NCBI GenBank assembly: GCA_010014835.2
Contig: JAAAKB020278592.1
Coordinates: forward strand, 1-23,340
Length of the DNA stretch: 23,340 nt
Reading direction: 5' to 3'
Origin: Apostichopus leukothele
Taxonomy: Eukaryota; Echinodermata; Holothuroidea; Aspidochirotida; Stichopodidae
Shown: positions 8,741-19,380 of the stretch, one piece after another
How positions within the stretch are numbered: the stretch's first letter is position 1
Layout: each line of letters opens with the position of its first letter
Position numbers and translations under genes: made by a program
The notes under the pieces: model-generated
What the model saw: the letters and a program-made list of their open reading frames with translations, nothing else
Databases searched by the model: none
Told to the model about the DNA's origin: nothing

Positions 8741-10217
8741 GTTCATGGTCTATAAGTGAGTTGTCGCAAACAAAGTAGGGAACAGTCAGAATTACAAGCT
8801 TTGAACTTATATTGGATCACGTTTGTTATGACTTAGAAGAAGTAATGATCAGTCAGTCAGGCTTTATGAATATTCATATATCAAGTCACCAGGATTTATT
8901 GTGACATCAATTTAGAAAGTTTTTTTACCAAAGTCAATACTTAAACGTAAACACCTTCACTAGTTCAGTGCATTCAAAACGTCCTACAGCTACGTGAATA
9001 GCCAAATATGGATTACTTTCGTTATAAACGTGTGTGAGGTGATGGTTATCGGAAGTGGAAAAGGTTATCCATAGTGCAGGTTAACCTATAGAGAGTAATG
9101 AATCTAAACTGTGCAGGTGTATCTATTTTCTTCTTTTCTTTTCTTCCATGTCTTGTCTTTCAAATCGATGGGCAATCATTCACAAAGTTTTAATCGCACA
9201 CAGCAATTGCAGTTGATAAACTCGCCTTGAACTCCCATAGCTATCATCTTGTATTATCTTCTTTCTTATTTTCTTAATTTGTTCTATAAATTTCGCGCGT
9301 AAAACGCAAAGTGCCTTTGAAAAATTTGATTTGTTGTGATTGGATTTGCAGAAATTTTATATCAGCCGTTTTTTTCTTAAAATGTCAAGATAGATCGTAT
9401 GTTTATTTGCGTATAGTCAAATGAAGTTGTTCAATCTTGAGACTTAATTAATCGTCGTAAGAATTTTGTTGATTAAAATCCAATCTCACTTTGGGCAAAG
9501 GATACAAGATCCTTTGTGAAGTGCAATTTAATATGAGGTCTTCCTTATACGTTGATCTCATCCGGTACTTAATACAATCCATTAGTTGACTCACTGCCAA
9601 CGCCTTAATGCATGCAAGCCTTTTAAACAATCCGATCGTTGTTTTAACATCGTTTCCACCTCATGATGCGCGGAAACCTTATAAATTAATACGATGTAAA
9701 TCATATCCTGCCGAATCGTGATTCACAACGGTAATGAAGAATGGAACATTGTTAGGCCAAGTGGAACTGACGTCCGTTTGAAATATTTCGCCAATTCCAG
9801 ACCGTGTCATTGACACACGTATATAAATAAGTTCAGTGTTAAGTGGTATGTCAAGTTTACTTACAACAATCTCAACAATACTTATGTTAGAAGATGGATT
9901 ACACAGCTGTTGAGTCGGATGGTGAATGCTCGGTGGAGTTTAGGCTTACAGTTAGCACACATAACATTTACTAGCAGCTGAATGTTTGTAAAAGCGACTG
10001 AATTTGAGTCAATATGACGTGTTCAGGAGTCTTATTCCAGCAATCTGGTTAGGATAGGATATACGATAGGATAGCCATTGTTACCGACTTAATAGTAGTT
10101 TTAATTGACAGTGCAGTATAGGCTGTATTTACTACTTAGTGCATGTATGCAGCAACACTTTATCGAACATCTAAAATATGTAATCCCCTCTTCGACTTAT
10201 GTTAGCGGCTTGATATA

Positions 10218-10225
10218 TGACGTCA
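10218..10225. promoter_or_regulatory. Perfect CRE palindrome TGACGTCA
   Basis: This is the exact consensus CREB/ATF site, inside the large intron. It is one of five exact copies in the window (also 4982, 11334, 14366 and 19373). Function is unproven. Confidence 0.35.
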
Positions 10226-11333
10226 TACTACGTTGACCTATGACATTGAACTCAGCTAGCTGTGTAGGCACTATAAACCGTCACCTCTCCCAACTCAACA
10301 CCAAAACACGTGTGCAAATCATATCATTACCTTGTAATTATATTGTAAGGAGATGTAAATTCAATCCCAGTTCAATTACTGAATTGTCGAAACCTGTTGG
10401 GTTATAGTGTGTTCATAGTTATCTAGTCACCCAACTAAATGGTTAAACGTTTCTGACCCTTTCGGCGTTCCAAGGTAAAGCGTATTCTTTGAAATGGCAT
10501 GTGATATCGCAAAGAATGTACATGCTTATTTATTTCGTTGATTTAATATTACCGTATAAGGTATGATTAGATATTTCGTTATGGGAATAGAAACATATAG
10601 AAAGATAAAATTAAGAATAAAATCATGTGCTATTGCCGAAATGTTTTGACAAAATATTGAGCTTTCATTTACTATTGTTATTGGTGCTACGGTACAGTAT
10701 CTACATTTGCAATGAGTTCACCTTGGTAGTTGTGGTTTCTCAATATTCCCCTTATATATATTTTACATTTCTCATTTTTTAATTGCTATGGGAGTTTGTT
10801 CCCCTTTTCTAAATGTTATTCCTACGATTACTTTTCAACCGTACAATTATTATTCTTATTATTATTATCTCGTTCTTGCCGTTGTAGTCATTTTTAGTTT
10901 GAACCTTTACTTTAGTTTGAATTTCCCTAGAGATCAAAAGCAAACTAGAGCTTTGTCAGATGTGTTCAGTGAACTATCTTAGCCGAATTTTAGCTGGCTA
11001 ACACTGATATATTACTGTTCTGTATTCAGTGGTCCCTATTTAGTTGTATTTAGGTTCTTACATAGACCTAATCTTACAACCCGTCCTTGCCTATTAGGTT
11101 ATAACGGAATCTTGAGTTATGCAATGGAGAACACGTGGAACGAACCGCATTGATCCAATTGATCCAAGCTACGTAACTGTTTTATTTTGATGAGATCTGC
11201 AGTTTATTTCGCTTTACTTGGATGAGTGCATTGCGCAATAATCTGTGATGTTATACACGGACGTGCATCAACAACTGATATTGATTTTGCTTTTAAGGTC
11301 GACATGATTAAAATAACTTAAGGTACGATCAAA

Positions 11334-11341
11334 TGACGTCA
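11334..11341. promoter_or_regulatory. Perfect CRE palindrome TGACGTCA
   Basis: Exact CREB/ATF consensus in the large intron, with no obvious TATA box or exon close by. The match is certain but its use is unknown. Confidence 0.35.
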
Positions 11342-11690
11342 TCAAACTTCAACGGATTTCAACTGTGGAGTTGTCCTAAATTGGTTGAGAAAAACAAAGA
11401 CGGCTGCTTTTGTTGTCTATCTATGACAACTTATCAAAATTATTTTTCGGTTTTCTTAAAATCAATTATTACATCAACAAGGGAACAAGCTATATCAAGA
11501 TGGGAATTGGACCAATGTATGTTTCACATGTTCTACATTACAGTACGCTTTATACCTTTAAGACTTCGTTCGTTATCCGTTTAAAGCCTCCAAAGATTGG
11601 TACGATGGTTTGTGTAAATTTGCATGTCATTGATACAGGTTTGGTACAATTAAATTACCCGTATTGGGTGTTTACCTATCCAGCTTATAT

Positions 11691-11850
11691 CAAATTCTGC
11701 ATATCTATCTAAACATGGATAATAAGGTTGCAAATTCTACATATCTATCCAAACATGGATAATAAGGTTGTAAATTCTGCATATCTATCTAAATATTAAT
11801 ACTAAGGTTGCAAATTCTACATATCTGTTCAAACATGGATAATAAGGTTG
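11691..11850. repeat. 40-bp tandem repeat, four copies
   Basis: Units start at 11691, 11731, 11771 and 11811 with CAAATTCTRCATATCT and end in GGATAATAAGGTTG. The third copy is the most diverged (AAATATTAATACTAAGG). The array ends sharply at 11850. Confidence 0.95.
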
Positions 11851-12052
11851 CACCGTAGGATGAAGACTAACGTACAATACGTAACGTAAGTGCAATGTAT
11901 ATTGTTGTCAGACGTCATCTGTCCTATACCTGTAACGAAAAGTTCGTATCTAAATCATACATATGTTACATTATGACCCTCATTGTTACAATCTTATTTC
12001 ATTTTATCAAGTTTTTCAAGCTATTTCCGCTCTCTCAATTTAGAAAAAAAAG

Positions 12053-12766
12053 GTTAGAACTCACTTTTTGAGAGTGTTCACAATGCTGCCTCTTTTATAA
12101 GCTGTGAGCTTGTCTTTACCACAACGTGAAAGCTTGCAAATTTAGCGTAAAACCACTGTATTGTATTTACACTCCACGTGAGTTCTAACTATGCAAGATT
12201 TAGCCCACAGAAAGACTGAAAATTTGCTCCATGAAAAATCTCATCTTTGTTGACACTCTCAAAAAGTGAATTCTCGGTTTTTTCGAACTGAGATTTTTCA
12301 AACTATAGCACATCTGCAAAGGCTTTCTTTTCATATATATTACCGCGTATCTACATGCGTCCATCTATTCTTCTTTTGTATGAACAACGTTGCTGTTTCA
12401 AACCTTATACCCTTCTTTTCACCTCTGCTTTCTTTATTCTTTCATTTTTACTTGTTCCATATTTCTCTCTCCTCTAATCTGTCCCTATAAATCACTACTT
12501 CTGGTCACGCTCTTTATTCTATAATATTGACAACCTTGAAAGTGTCCACAATATGATAACCCCACTCAGGACGTCGTTTTTTGCATGTGTTTTTTTTTTA
12601 AATCTTTCTGAAAACAGTTTTGTTGTTTACAAATTTGTCTACATGTCAGTGTGACAAAGATAGTAGCACCTTCAGGGTTAAAGATCCCCGAAATCAGTTT
12701 TGGATAAGAGAGAAAACTTTACTCGAAAATTGCACCCTTCTGAATACTTAAGGAGTGAGTTCTAAC
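12053..12766. mobile_element. Nested inverted repeats, MITE-like candidate
   Basis: GTTAGAACTCACT at 12053-12065 has an exact 13-base inverted partner at 12754-12766, and a 12-base inverted partner at 12178-12189. A second, longer inverted pair overlaps it: 12057-12084 against 12247-12274, sharing CACTTTTTGAGAGTGT exactly. A direct relative (TTGAAAGTGTCCACAAT) lies near 12534-12550. Repeated termini with no coding capacity resemble miniature inverted-repeat elements, possibly nested or solo-terminus copies. I see no clear target-site duplication. Confidence 0.5.
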
Positions 12767-14203
12767 TGTTAATAGTGAAGATTGCACAAAGAGATAACCC
12801 ACCCTTACCAAAACGTATGGCAGGAAATGTAGTTCGTAGTTTACAAGGACGAATACGGTTGAAGAAAGTAATCTTCATCTTAAGGAATAGATGAGGAGGA
12901 AAGTTCCTATCTCTAAATCTTAAAATGATGATAATGAAAATCAGATTAAGTAGAAAAGGAAAACGACAACCTCTTGTGGGCCTAACATTAAGAATACGGC
13001 GGAATAATTCGCTTTTAAGAAACAGCCTTTTCCTGTCTGTCAAAATTGACTGATTATAATCTATATTGTTAGAGAATGGGACTCTCGTCTGTTCATGTCA
13101 AGCTTTCGTTTAACTAACCATAAAAAACAAAAATATCAATAAAAGGTGGAGTTAACGATCATAGGTTAACGGTTATCATATAAGGATTGAACCCGTCTAT
13201 ATCACTGAAAAATTGAACCACGTGTTTTTTATCTAGTTATTTCTAATAAATATTCCACAAAAATTGTTAAAAAATCAAACCTATTTTCAAACTAAATTAA
13301 AACGTAATATACTGTCAACGAAAATATTTCAAATGTATAAAATTGAATACATAGTTTATAATAAATGATTAATTGTGATATACACTGATGCATATGCAAA
13401 GCAGGGTGTTGTCATCGCTGATCTTCCAACCACCGCCCCCCCCCCTTCATCCCCCAACCTTTGCCTCTAAGTTTGAATATGCTTTGGTAGAGTACAGTTC
13501 CTCCCTGTTCACCCCTACTCTAATAGCGTCCTTTTAGCTTTTAGTTCTCTTTTTCATTTGTGTATATACACTATGTACATATTCATGTAAATGGATGTTA
13601 CCATAATTGGTGATGTCTTTCTGGTTAAGAGGTCTTTACAGAATTACGTGATTTTCCCATTGTTTTCCTTAAGCTTTTGTGTTCAGTTTTAATTAGAAGT
13701 ATTACTTGTCAAACAAATGTTCACAAAAGTTCGTTTTAGATGTTAGATGCAGTATGTCACCATAGCAACGTTTTGTTTTCACATTTGCCCGTTTGTAGCC
13801 TAGAAAACTGAAAACAACACATCATATAAACGTGCAAATACAGATAGATCCATGGCAACGAAGATTTTGTACCCCAAATATTCCAAATTTGAAAGCTTTT
13901 TAAACACATAAAAGACCTAACGAGACATGATTGAAGTATAACTGTTTATTCTCTTCATAAAAAATATAGTAAGTTCTATACGATGGAAATCATTGGTATG
14001 AAATATTTTCCTACGAAAATTAATTCAAATTAATTTCTTATGTAATCATAGCTTGGAAAATATTAACATAAATTACTATTCATTGAGCTGGTAATGTATT
14101 TAACCTCTAGTTACAAACATCTCAAATATATATTAGACTATCGTTTCACGTGACCTCGCACTAGATTCGTCTCATACATCTCTATTAAATTATAATCCGA
14201 GGC

Positions 14204-14234
14204 AATAAATAATAATAATAATAATAATAATAAT
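14204..14234. repeat. AAT microsatellite
   Basis: About ten AAT/ATA units in a row, with one imperfect unit near the start (AATAAATAAT). Confidence 0.9.
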
Positions 14235-14365
14235 CCCACACTGATGTATCATCCTCACACCCTTCAACAACCGCGCCCTCTACTCATCAAATTTCTCACA
14301 TCATTGCTCACCGCTTAACCCTATCCCCCGCTTAAAATTTCAAAAATTTCCCAGCATGCTTTGCA

Positions 14366-14373
14366 TGACGTCA
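14366..14373. promoter_or_regulatory. Perfect CRE palindrome TGACGTCA
   Basis: Exact CREB/ATF consensus, preceded by two GCATGC-like motifs (CAGCATGCTTTGCATGACG). Function is unproven. Confidence 0.35.
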
Positions 14374-15565
14374 CTAATGACCATCTTCATAAGATAGCAT
14401 CATGGTTAATTAATATAAGACTTCCTCCCTTTTGTTTCCTCTTGTTCCTCTACACCCCATGCTATGTCTCTGACATTCCTTATTGTTTATTGACTTGAAG
14501 GACGAAGGTTGCGCCGGGGAACAGATGTCGCCGCTTTCGCGGTCATTGTGCGTCAGTTAAGTTAAAGGGCATTTCGACCTAACCTATTACTCTTTTTCAT
14601 ATATAGGCTATATAATAGTCATTAACACTAGTATAGAAATGGTGAGTGACGTGGTCGTTTGGTTGACGTGATGTTATTTTAGGATTATATTCAGATTTAA
14701 CTCTATAGAGTAAATCTCAAACATAAAGCGAGAGGTAAAGGGAGTAGTTGTCCGCCTTGGCCGACATTACTTTTATTCATTTTGTTAGCAGAAGTAAGTT
14801 TTCATAACGAGATACGATTATACATGTGTTCCACGTAATTCAGAGTTTTTAACTTTTAAATGTACGGTATAGTGCTAATATAAAAACTGCTCGAAGAGTC
14901 AAACCAAAAGCGACTAAATTGAAAAAGTGCCAGTTATCATTTTAATGGCATGTTTAAGGCTAAAACGGCTTTCCACGTAATTTCCACAAAGTTGGTAACT
15001 TGATTTTAAAATTAATTAATAAATGTTTTACATTGGATGTCTCCTTTAATCGACAAAGTTTGATGTGTTCCAATCGCGTAGTATTATCTGTTCACATAGC
15101 GGCAGTAACATTATATCGTGCTGACACAGAGCTATCGACTGGCGCGTTAATAGTTGTGTAATATGCCTATCGTATCGCTTCGTATAATATCTGTGACGTC
15201 GTATCACGCGGTATACGACGAAATCAATGCCTAGGATTTCTTCGAGGGAAGAATTTGGTGTCTCATCACCGTGCTAACATTTTCAAGTTTATTGTCAATA
15301 TTTTCAGATATAACATACACGTCTGTTGATAATGAGTCATGCTCTATTTTTGGAAAATATCGTCAGAGAGGTCGCCGTGTCGATATGATACTGGTGCCAA
15401 TGCTTCTTGTAATGTGCATTTGCAAAACTTAAATGTTGTGAAAACATCTAGTATCTGTGTTAGAACGCACTTGGGTAACTATGTTTTAATGCAAATATGA
15501 GCAAATGTGGATCATAAACTTGGTGAGACCGTATATTCGTTCTCATATTCCATCTTATTTAATCA

Positions 15566-15755
15566 GTACTTGTACTTGCCCTTATGTACTACAGGACTCG
15601 AAATCATGCATTTGTACCCGTACTCTGGGCATTGTGATATCTAGTATAGCTACTAGTGCTGGCTTAGGTACTCATACTTAGAGCATTGTACTCGTACTCA
15701 TAACGAGAGGATTTCAACTTGTACTCGTAATCATGTTGCTGTACTCGTGTTATAC
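15566..15755. repeat. Degenerate GTACTCGTACT-type repeats
   Basis: Irregular variants of TTGTACTCGTACTCAT recur several times (for example near 15618, 15667, 15686, 15719 and 15741) with decayed spacing. This looks like an old, broken minisatellite. Confidence 0.5.
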
Positions 15756-16238
15756 AAGTCTTGCATACGATAAAAGACAAAAATTCCCATTACATCATGC
15801 TGTGGCCCTTGTATCAATGTTTAATCCTTTTTATAAACCTCATTTCTGACTAAAATGAGTTATGGGGTGGGCTACAGCCGTGCAGCTTCTTCACATCTCT
15901 AAATATTTTTGTTTAAGGTTTCACCGTTTATAAAAAAAACCCACTGATACTTGTTCTCAGTTGCCTGCTAGAAGACTTAACATAATGTTGATTGTGTTAA
16001 GATGTGACTAATGTAGTAAGGTCGACTTAACGCGTCATTAAGATGCACCATGGAGTCATTAGTAATCTAAACATAACGGGAAGTAGTTTATTATCTTTAT
16101 GTGAGGTGCGTGACAGTGCAATCAGCCTCCGTTCATGTGCTGACTGATGCGTACACAGTATTGTAATTTACATAATCAGATAATAGAAAGTAGTTCAATA
16201 TGTATATACGAAGACGTTGCTGACCATTGGGAAGATTG

Positions 16239-16264
16239 GGACCCGGACACCACTTGTGGTCCCC
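16239..16264. repeat. Palindrome around ACCACTTGTGGT
   Basis: GGGACC...GGTCCC flanks an interrupted palindrome ACCAC-TT-GTGGT. It lies about 100 bp downstream (minus-strand sense) of the tRNA-Glu-like relic and could be part of the same element. Confidence 0.4.
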
Positions 16265-16368
16265 CTTTTCCGGAATAATTTTCCTTCCATTAATTGACTT
16301 ATTTTCATGTCAGTTTAAACATATCTGTAGCGAAAAGGAACAAATGAGAAAAGTACCCATCCGGGTAC

Positions 16369-16418
16369 TTCCCTCGCCGGAAATCGATTCCGATTCCTAA
16401 CCACTAGACCACGTGGGA
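16369..16418 (-). pseudogene. tRNA-Glu-like relic lacking the anticodon arm
   Basis: On the minus strand the sequence opens TCCCACGTGGTCTAGTGGTTA, which matches a tRNA-Glu 5' end and D arm with an intact A box. It then runs directly into a T-arm-like hairpin (CGGAA TCGAT TTCCG) and a 3' end CGAGGGA. The two ends pair at six of seven acceptor positions. The anticodon arm is missing, so it cannot be a working tRNA. It could be a deleted tRNA copy or the head of a tRNA-derived SINE. An open frame across it is meaningless. Confidence 0.6.
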
Positions 16419-16798
16419 TACTGTGTTCATGAAAGATTTGTAATAATACGTGCATAACACGTGCGTTTGTAGTCCTTTCGTTTGGGAAATAAATTCTTGA
16501 TCCATGTTCCCCCATTAATGACTCGGCAGAAGTGATTCATCCGAGAGAAAAAAAATCACCCTGTACAACAAGTATGTTTAATTATTCTGCTTGACATCTT
16601 AATTAACCATGCGCTGTTATTGAAAACAACTATTTGGCGTAAGTATTGATTGACAATTCAATAACAAAATAATAAAATCATAGAAATACGCCTTTTAGCT
16701 ATATTTTTAAAAAAAATCCTCGTTTAGAAATTTCGTCGGATTATTTCAGTACGTACATAACTTGTTCCTAAATCTTTATTTTTTATTTATCTTGTCAG

Positions 16799-17010
16799 GT
16801 GATCTGCTGACCATATTACGGAGTAAAGAAATATCTGAAACACAACAGATCCAGGAATTCCAACAACTCAGGGACAACTATGAGAAACTTCATCTCGAAG
16901 CTGAATCAAGAGAGCAAGACTTTCGACGGAAATTATCAGAGATTGAATATAAGAAAGAGGTTCTGGAACAACAGTTAAAAATAGTGAAGGAAAGAGCCGA
17001 GTCCATGCAG
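16799..17010 (+). CDS. SOGA/MTCL-like gene, visible exon 3 (212 bp)
   Basis: The acceptor TTTATCTTGTCAG ends at 16798 and the donor GTAAAT is at 17011. The first two bases (GT) plus the G left at 7527 make Gly, and the exon ends in phase 0. It encodes GDLLTILRSKEISETQQIQ, then EFQQLRDNYEKLHLEAESR, then a continuous coil ending KIVKERAESMQ. It is Glu/Gln/Lys rich with clear heptads and no helix breakers after the first residues. The frame match across 9.27 kb of intron is the main evidence that both exons belong to one gene. Confidence 0.87.
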
Positions 17011-17837
17011 GTAAATGTAACAATGATAAAATACCTATTATTATATATGAATTTAATAAACGTGAACCAAGTTTGGTAAATGTATGTTTAACTAAGTGTT
17101 ACAGATGTATAGAGGACCGTTAAAAGTTATCCATGGAAATGAATATCTCGAATTCACTACATGACTAATGCACTCCATGACTGATGCACTACAAGACTAA
17201 TGCACTACATGACTAATGCACTACATGACTAATGCACTACATGACTAATGCACTACATAACTACTACACTGTAGACATGACTAATACAATACATGACTTA
17301 TACACCACATGACTAATGTACTACATGACTAATGACTCCATGACTAATGCTCTACATGACTATTGCACTACATGACTAATACACTACATGACTATTGTAC
17401 TACATGACTGATATAGTATAAAAACGAACATCAGAAAGAAATATATATATTATTGTTGTGAATAACAAGTGAATAACATAATTAAAAGTGTGTTACGGTT
17501 GGTAACCAAGTTGGCCATATATCAAGTGTTTTTACAGATACGCAGTCCAAATGAGCTTGGTTATATAGATCAAGTGTCAATTCATGTAACAGAGAGAGAG
17601 GAATCAAATGTACAAAAAACATATGCAAGCGAGAGCTGTTATTGTAGTTCTATTTATAGAAGAAATGAACCAAAAACTGAAGAAAGCAGCGGGACCAAGA
17701 GTCAACTCATGTTTATAGAGGAATTTTATAGTAGGTAAATGTAGAAGAAGTGAAATAACTTGTTGAATGTTATCGTTTGCTAATTCTTGCTTCGCTTAAT
17801 ATAGCTATAGTTAACATTTCCTTTCCTTCCCTGGCAG
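17011..17837 (+). other. Intron 3 of the SOGA/MTCL-like gene
   Basis: The intron runs from donor GTAAAT to the strong acceptor TTCCCTGGCAG. It is dominated by the 16-bp minisatellite at 17155-17415. A block at 17538-17734 has splice-like borders but breaks phase, and I do not call it an exon. Confidence 0.75.
17155..17415. repeat. 16-bp minisatellite, about 16 copies
   Basis: The consensus CACTACATGACTAATG repeats from 17155 to about 17415. Units 4 to 6 are identical, one unit is stretched to 20 bp near 17267, and substitutions rise towards the 3' side. Confidence 0.95.
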
Positions 17838-17960
17838 GGTCACCTAAAGAGACTGTGTGCCGGTTCCTCGGAAGGAAAGTCTGGCGAGGATAGTGTTTCC
17901 GATGACGTTTTCGTCGATAAGAAAGAAAACTCACCGGAGAAGCAAGCATTAGAGGTCGAG
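17838..17960 (+). CDS. SOGA/MTCL-like gene, visible exon 4 (123 bp, 41 codons)
   Basis: This symmetric phase 0-0 exon lies between acceptor CCCTGGCAG and donor GTATGT. It encodes GHLKRLCAGSSEGKSGEDS then VSDDVFVDKKENSPEKQALE. Unlike its neighbours it is not coiled coil: it is a Ser/Gly/Asp/Lys-rich, likely disordered hinge with NSPEK as a possible proline-directed phosphosite. It lies between two coils, so it may act as a flexible break. Confidence 0.8.
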
Positions 17961-18142
17961 GTATGTACGAAGCAAGTACACAATTAAACTGACCATTGGT
18001 GTATACTTACACTGTAATGGTCGAAGAAGATGTTTGTAAGTTGAAGCAATAAACAAGTGGTTCTCATCAAACTGAACATGGCTTTTGGTTTCAGAGTGTA
18101 GAAGAACCACATTGAGTACAAGAAGCCTATTGTTTTTGGTGG

Positions 18143-18155
18143 AGGTCAAAGGTCA
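18143..18155 (+). promoter_or_regulatory. Perfect DR1 motif AGGTCAAAGGTCA (copy 1)
   Basis: Two AGGTCA half-sites are separated by one A, the consensus bound by HNF4, RXR and PPAR-type nuclear receptors. It sits in the first 144-bp unit. The motif is exact; whether it is used is unknown. Confidence 0.4.
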
Positions 18156-18286
18156 TTTGCGGTCACCAGGGGTCAAATTGTGAAAACCTTGTAAACACGA
18201 TATCTCAAGAAGGGAAGGTCAGACCAACTTCATAATTAGTTGTAGAAGTACCACATTGAGTTAAAGAAGCCTATTGTTTTTGGTGG

Positions 18287-18299
18287 AGGTCAAAGGTCA
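18287..18299 (+). promoter_or_regulatory. Perfect DR1 motif AGGTCAAAGGTCA (copy 2)
   Basis: This is the second exact DR1 site, 144 bases after the first, conserved while flanking bases of the repeat have changed. Confidence 0.4.
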
Positions 18300-18678
18300 T
18301 TTGGGCTCATCAGATGTCAAATTGTGAAACCCTTGTAAACATGTACACCCTCACTATACGTTAGAAATACGTATAGAAAACTGCTCATGTTACATCATCG
18401 AAACCACAATGTATTTTTGCATTCTGGTTTTTCATGAAGGTGCAGTATTTTCTATCTTCTTCTCTCTCATTTTTTATTACATTATTCTGCTTATTATTTT
18501 CGGGATTCAGATTCCACCTATACCTTTAGAAATATTCCTCCTGTCCTCTTTCTGTTTCATGTTTTTCAATATCTTGCAAGTAATAATCACCAGAGAAAAT
18601 AACAAATAAGCCAAGAGGTGAAAACCTATGGATATATCTTTGTAACCTAAAAATCTCTCTTCATTTCTTGCAAAACAG

Positions 18679-18846
18679 AAGATATTCAACGAACGTGTGA
18701 TCAGCCTGGAGCACGAACTGGCGATGGAGCGACTTCGTGTATCATCGCTGCAACGAGAGGCAGTGGAGCGGACTCTGAATCAAACATGTCAACAACTTAT
18801 GAGCCCCTCCGGAGATGAATGTGAAAAAGAGTTGCTCAGCTTTGAG
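18679..18846 (+). CDS. SOGA/MTCL-like gene, visible exon 5 (168 bp, 56 codons)
   Basis: This symmetric phase 0-0 exon lies between acceptor TTGCAAAACAG and donor GTGAGT. It encodes KIFNERVISLEHELAMERL, RVSSLQREAVERTLNQTCQQ and a tail LMSPSGDECEKELLSFE. Coiled coil resumes here after the exon 4 hinge, with a short Pro/Ser break (MSPSGD) before the next coil. The open frame continuing past 18846 is intronic. Confidence 0.85.
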
Positions 18847-19020
18847 GTGAGTTTGACGACATCTCCTTCTCTACATTATGTCTATAGTTTATACATCCCA
18901 TGTTGGAGCCTACGGTATTTGTACACAATGATTACAGTGTGTATCAGAATCTCGCGTGAGGAACATTCATGTAATTTATTTTTTATTGGAAGGCGAGGCC
19001 ACTGGCTCATCTAATCATGT

Positions 19021-19056
19021 ATTAATAATAATAATAATAATAATTAATAATAATAA
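19021..19056. repeat. AAT microsatellite
   Basis: Runs of AAT interrupted once by AATTAAT in the middle. Confidence 0.9.
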
Positions 19057-19372
19057 CTCGCTCGAAGCAGTTTAGTTGGCTTATAGCTATTTTGTAGATA
19101 AAAGAAAGAAAATAGCTCATAAGCAAAAATTGTACGGTGGTCCAGATCGATGGAAGATAGATTGAGTCTTCTTGCACATTATTGTTGTATATCTAGCTAG
19201 GTCCATAAGAGCATGGTGCAGGCGATCAGAGCGGTAGCAACACTATAGAGAGATTTGCAATAATGTAATGCATGCATAGTACACGCGCACCACATGATCA
19301 AAAACTTGAATTTGATCACCCCAAATAGACATGCACTATTATGTAAATTGTATAGGCTAATATACAAATCGC

Positions 19373-19380
19373 TGACGTCA
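19373..19380. promoter_or_regulatory. Perfect CRE palindrome TGACGTCA
   Basis: Exact CREB/ATF consensus in intron 5. Function is unproven. Confidence 0.35.

Larger units (their letters stand above)
7528..16798 (+). other. Intron 2 of the SOGA/MTCL-like gene (9.27 kb)
   Basis: The intron joins exon 2 (phase 1, ending in G) to the exon at 16799 (GT), restoring a Gly codon. I find no further exon of this gene and no convincing gene on either strand. It holds a 132-bp satellite (7950-8740), a 40-bp tandem repeat (11691-11850), nested inverted repeats (12053-12766), an AAT microsatellite (14204-14234), degenerate GTACTC-type repeats (15566-15755), a tRNA-Glu-like relic (16369-16418) and three TGACGTCA sites. 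The remaining stretches (7528-7949, 8741-11690, 12767-14203, 14235-15565) are AT-rich with nothing I can name. Confidence 0.75.
18097..18345. repeat. 144-bp tandem duplication (about 1.7 copies)
   Basis: Copies begin at 18097 and 18241 with TGTAGAAG(A/T)ACCACATTGAG and share TGTTTTTGGTGGAGGTCAAA and GTCAAATTGTGAAA. The second copy stops near 18345 (CCTTGTAAACATG). The style, with GGTCAAAGGTCATTTG followed by GGTCA half-sites, resembles a dispersed invertebrate repeat family. Confidence 0.9.
17961..18678 (+). other. Intron 4 of the SOGA/MTCL-like gene
   Basis: The intron holds a two-copy 144-bp tandem duplication (18097-18345), each copy with a DR1 motif. The rest (18346-18678) is T-rich; its open frames on both strands look like hydrophobic noise from AT-rich DNA. 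Confidence 0.75.

Noticed and set aside
10788-10982. 64-codon open frame with a Tyr-rich hydrophobic stretch
   Set aside because: It arises from ATT/TAT repeats, and neither splice nor start evidence supports it.
12762-13043. 93-codon open frame on the minus strand
   Set aside because: It begins in the inverted-repeat region, has no recognisable domain, and is rich in I, F and R as expected from AT-rich intron DNA.
16315-16515. 66-codon minus-strand open frame
   Set aside because: It runs across the tRNA-Glu-like relic. The frame is incidental to an RNA-derived element.
17538-17734. Possible extra exon with acceptor TTTTTACAG and donor GTAAAT
   Set aside because: Its 197 bases would shift the frame between exon 3 (phase 0) and exon 4 (phase 0), and its protein shows no coiled coil. 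At best it is a cryptic or poison exon.
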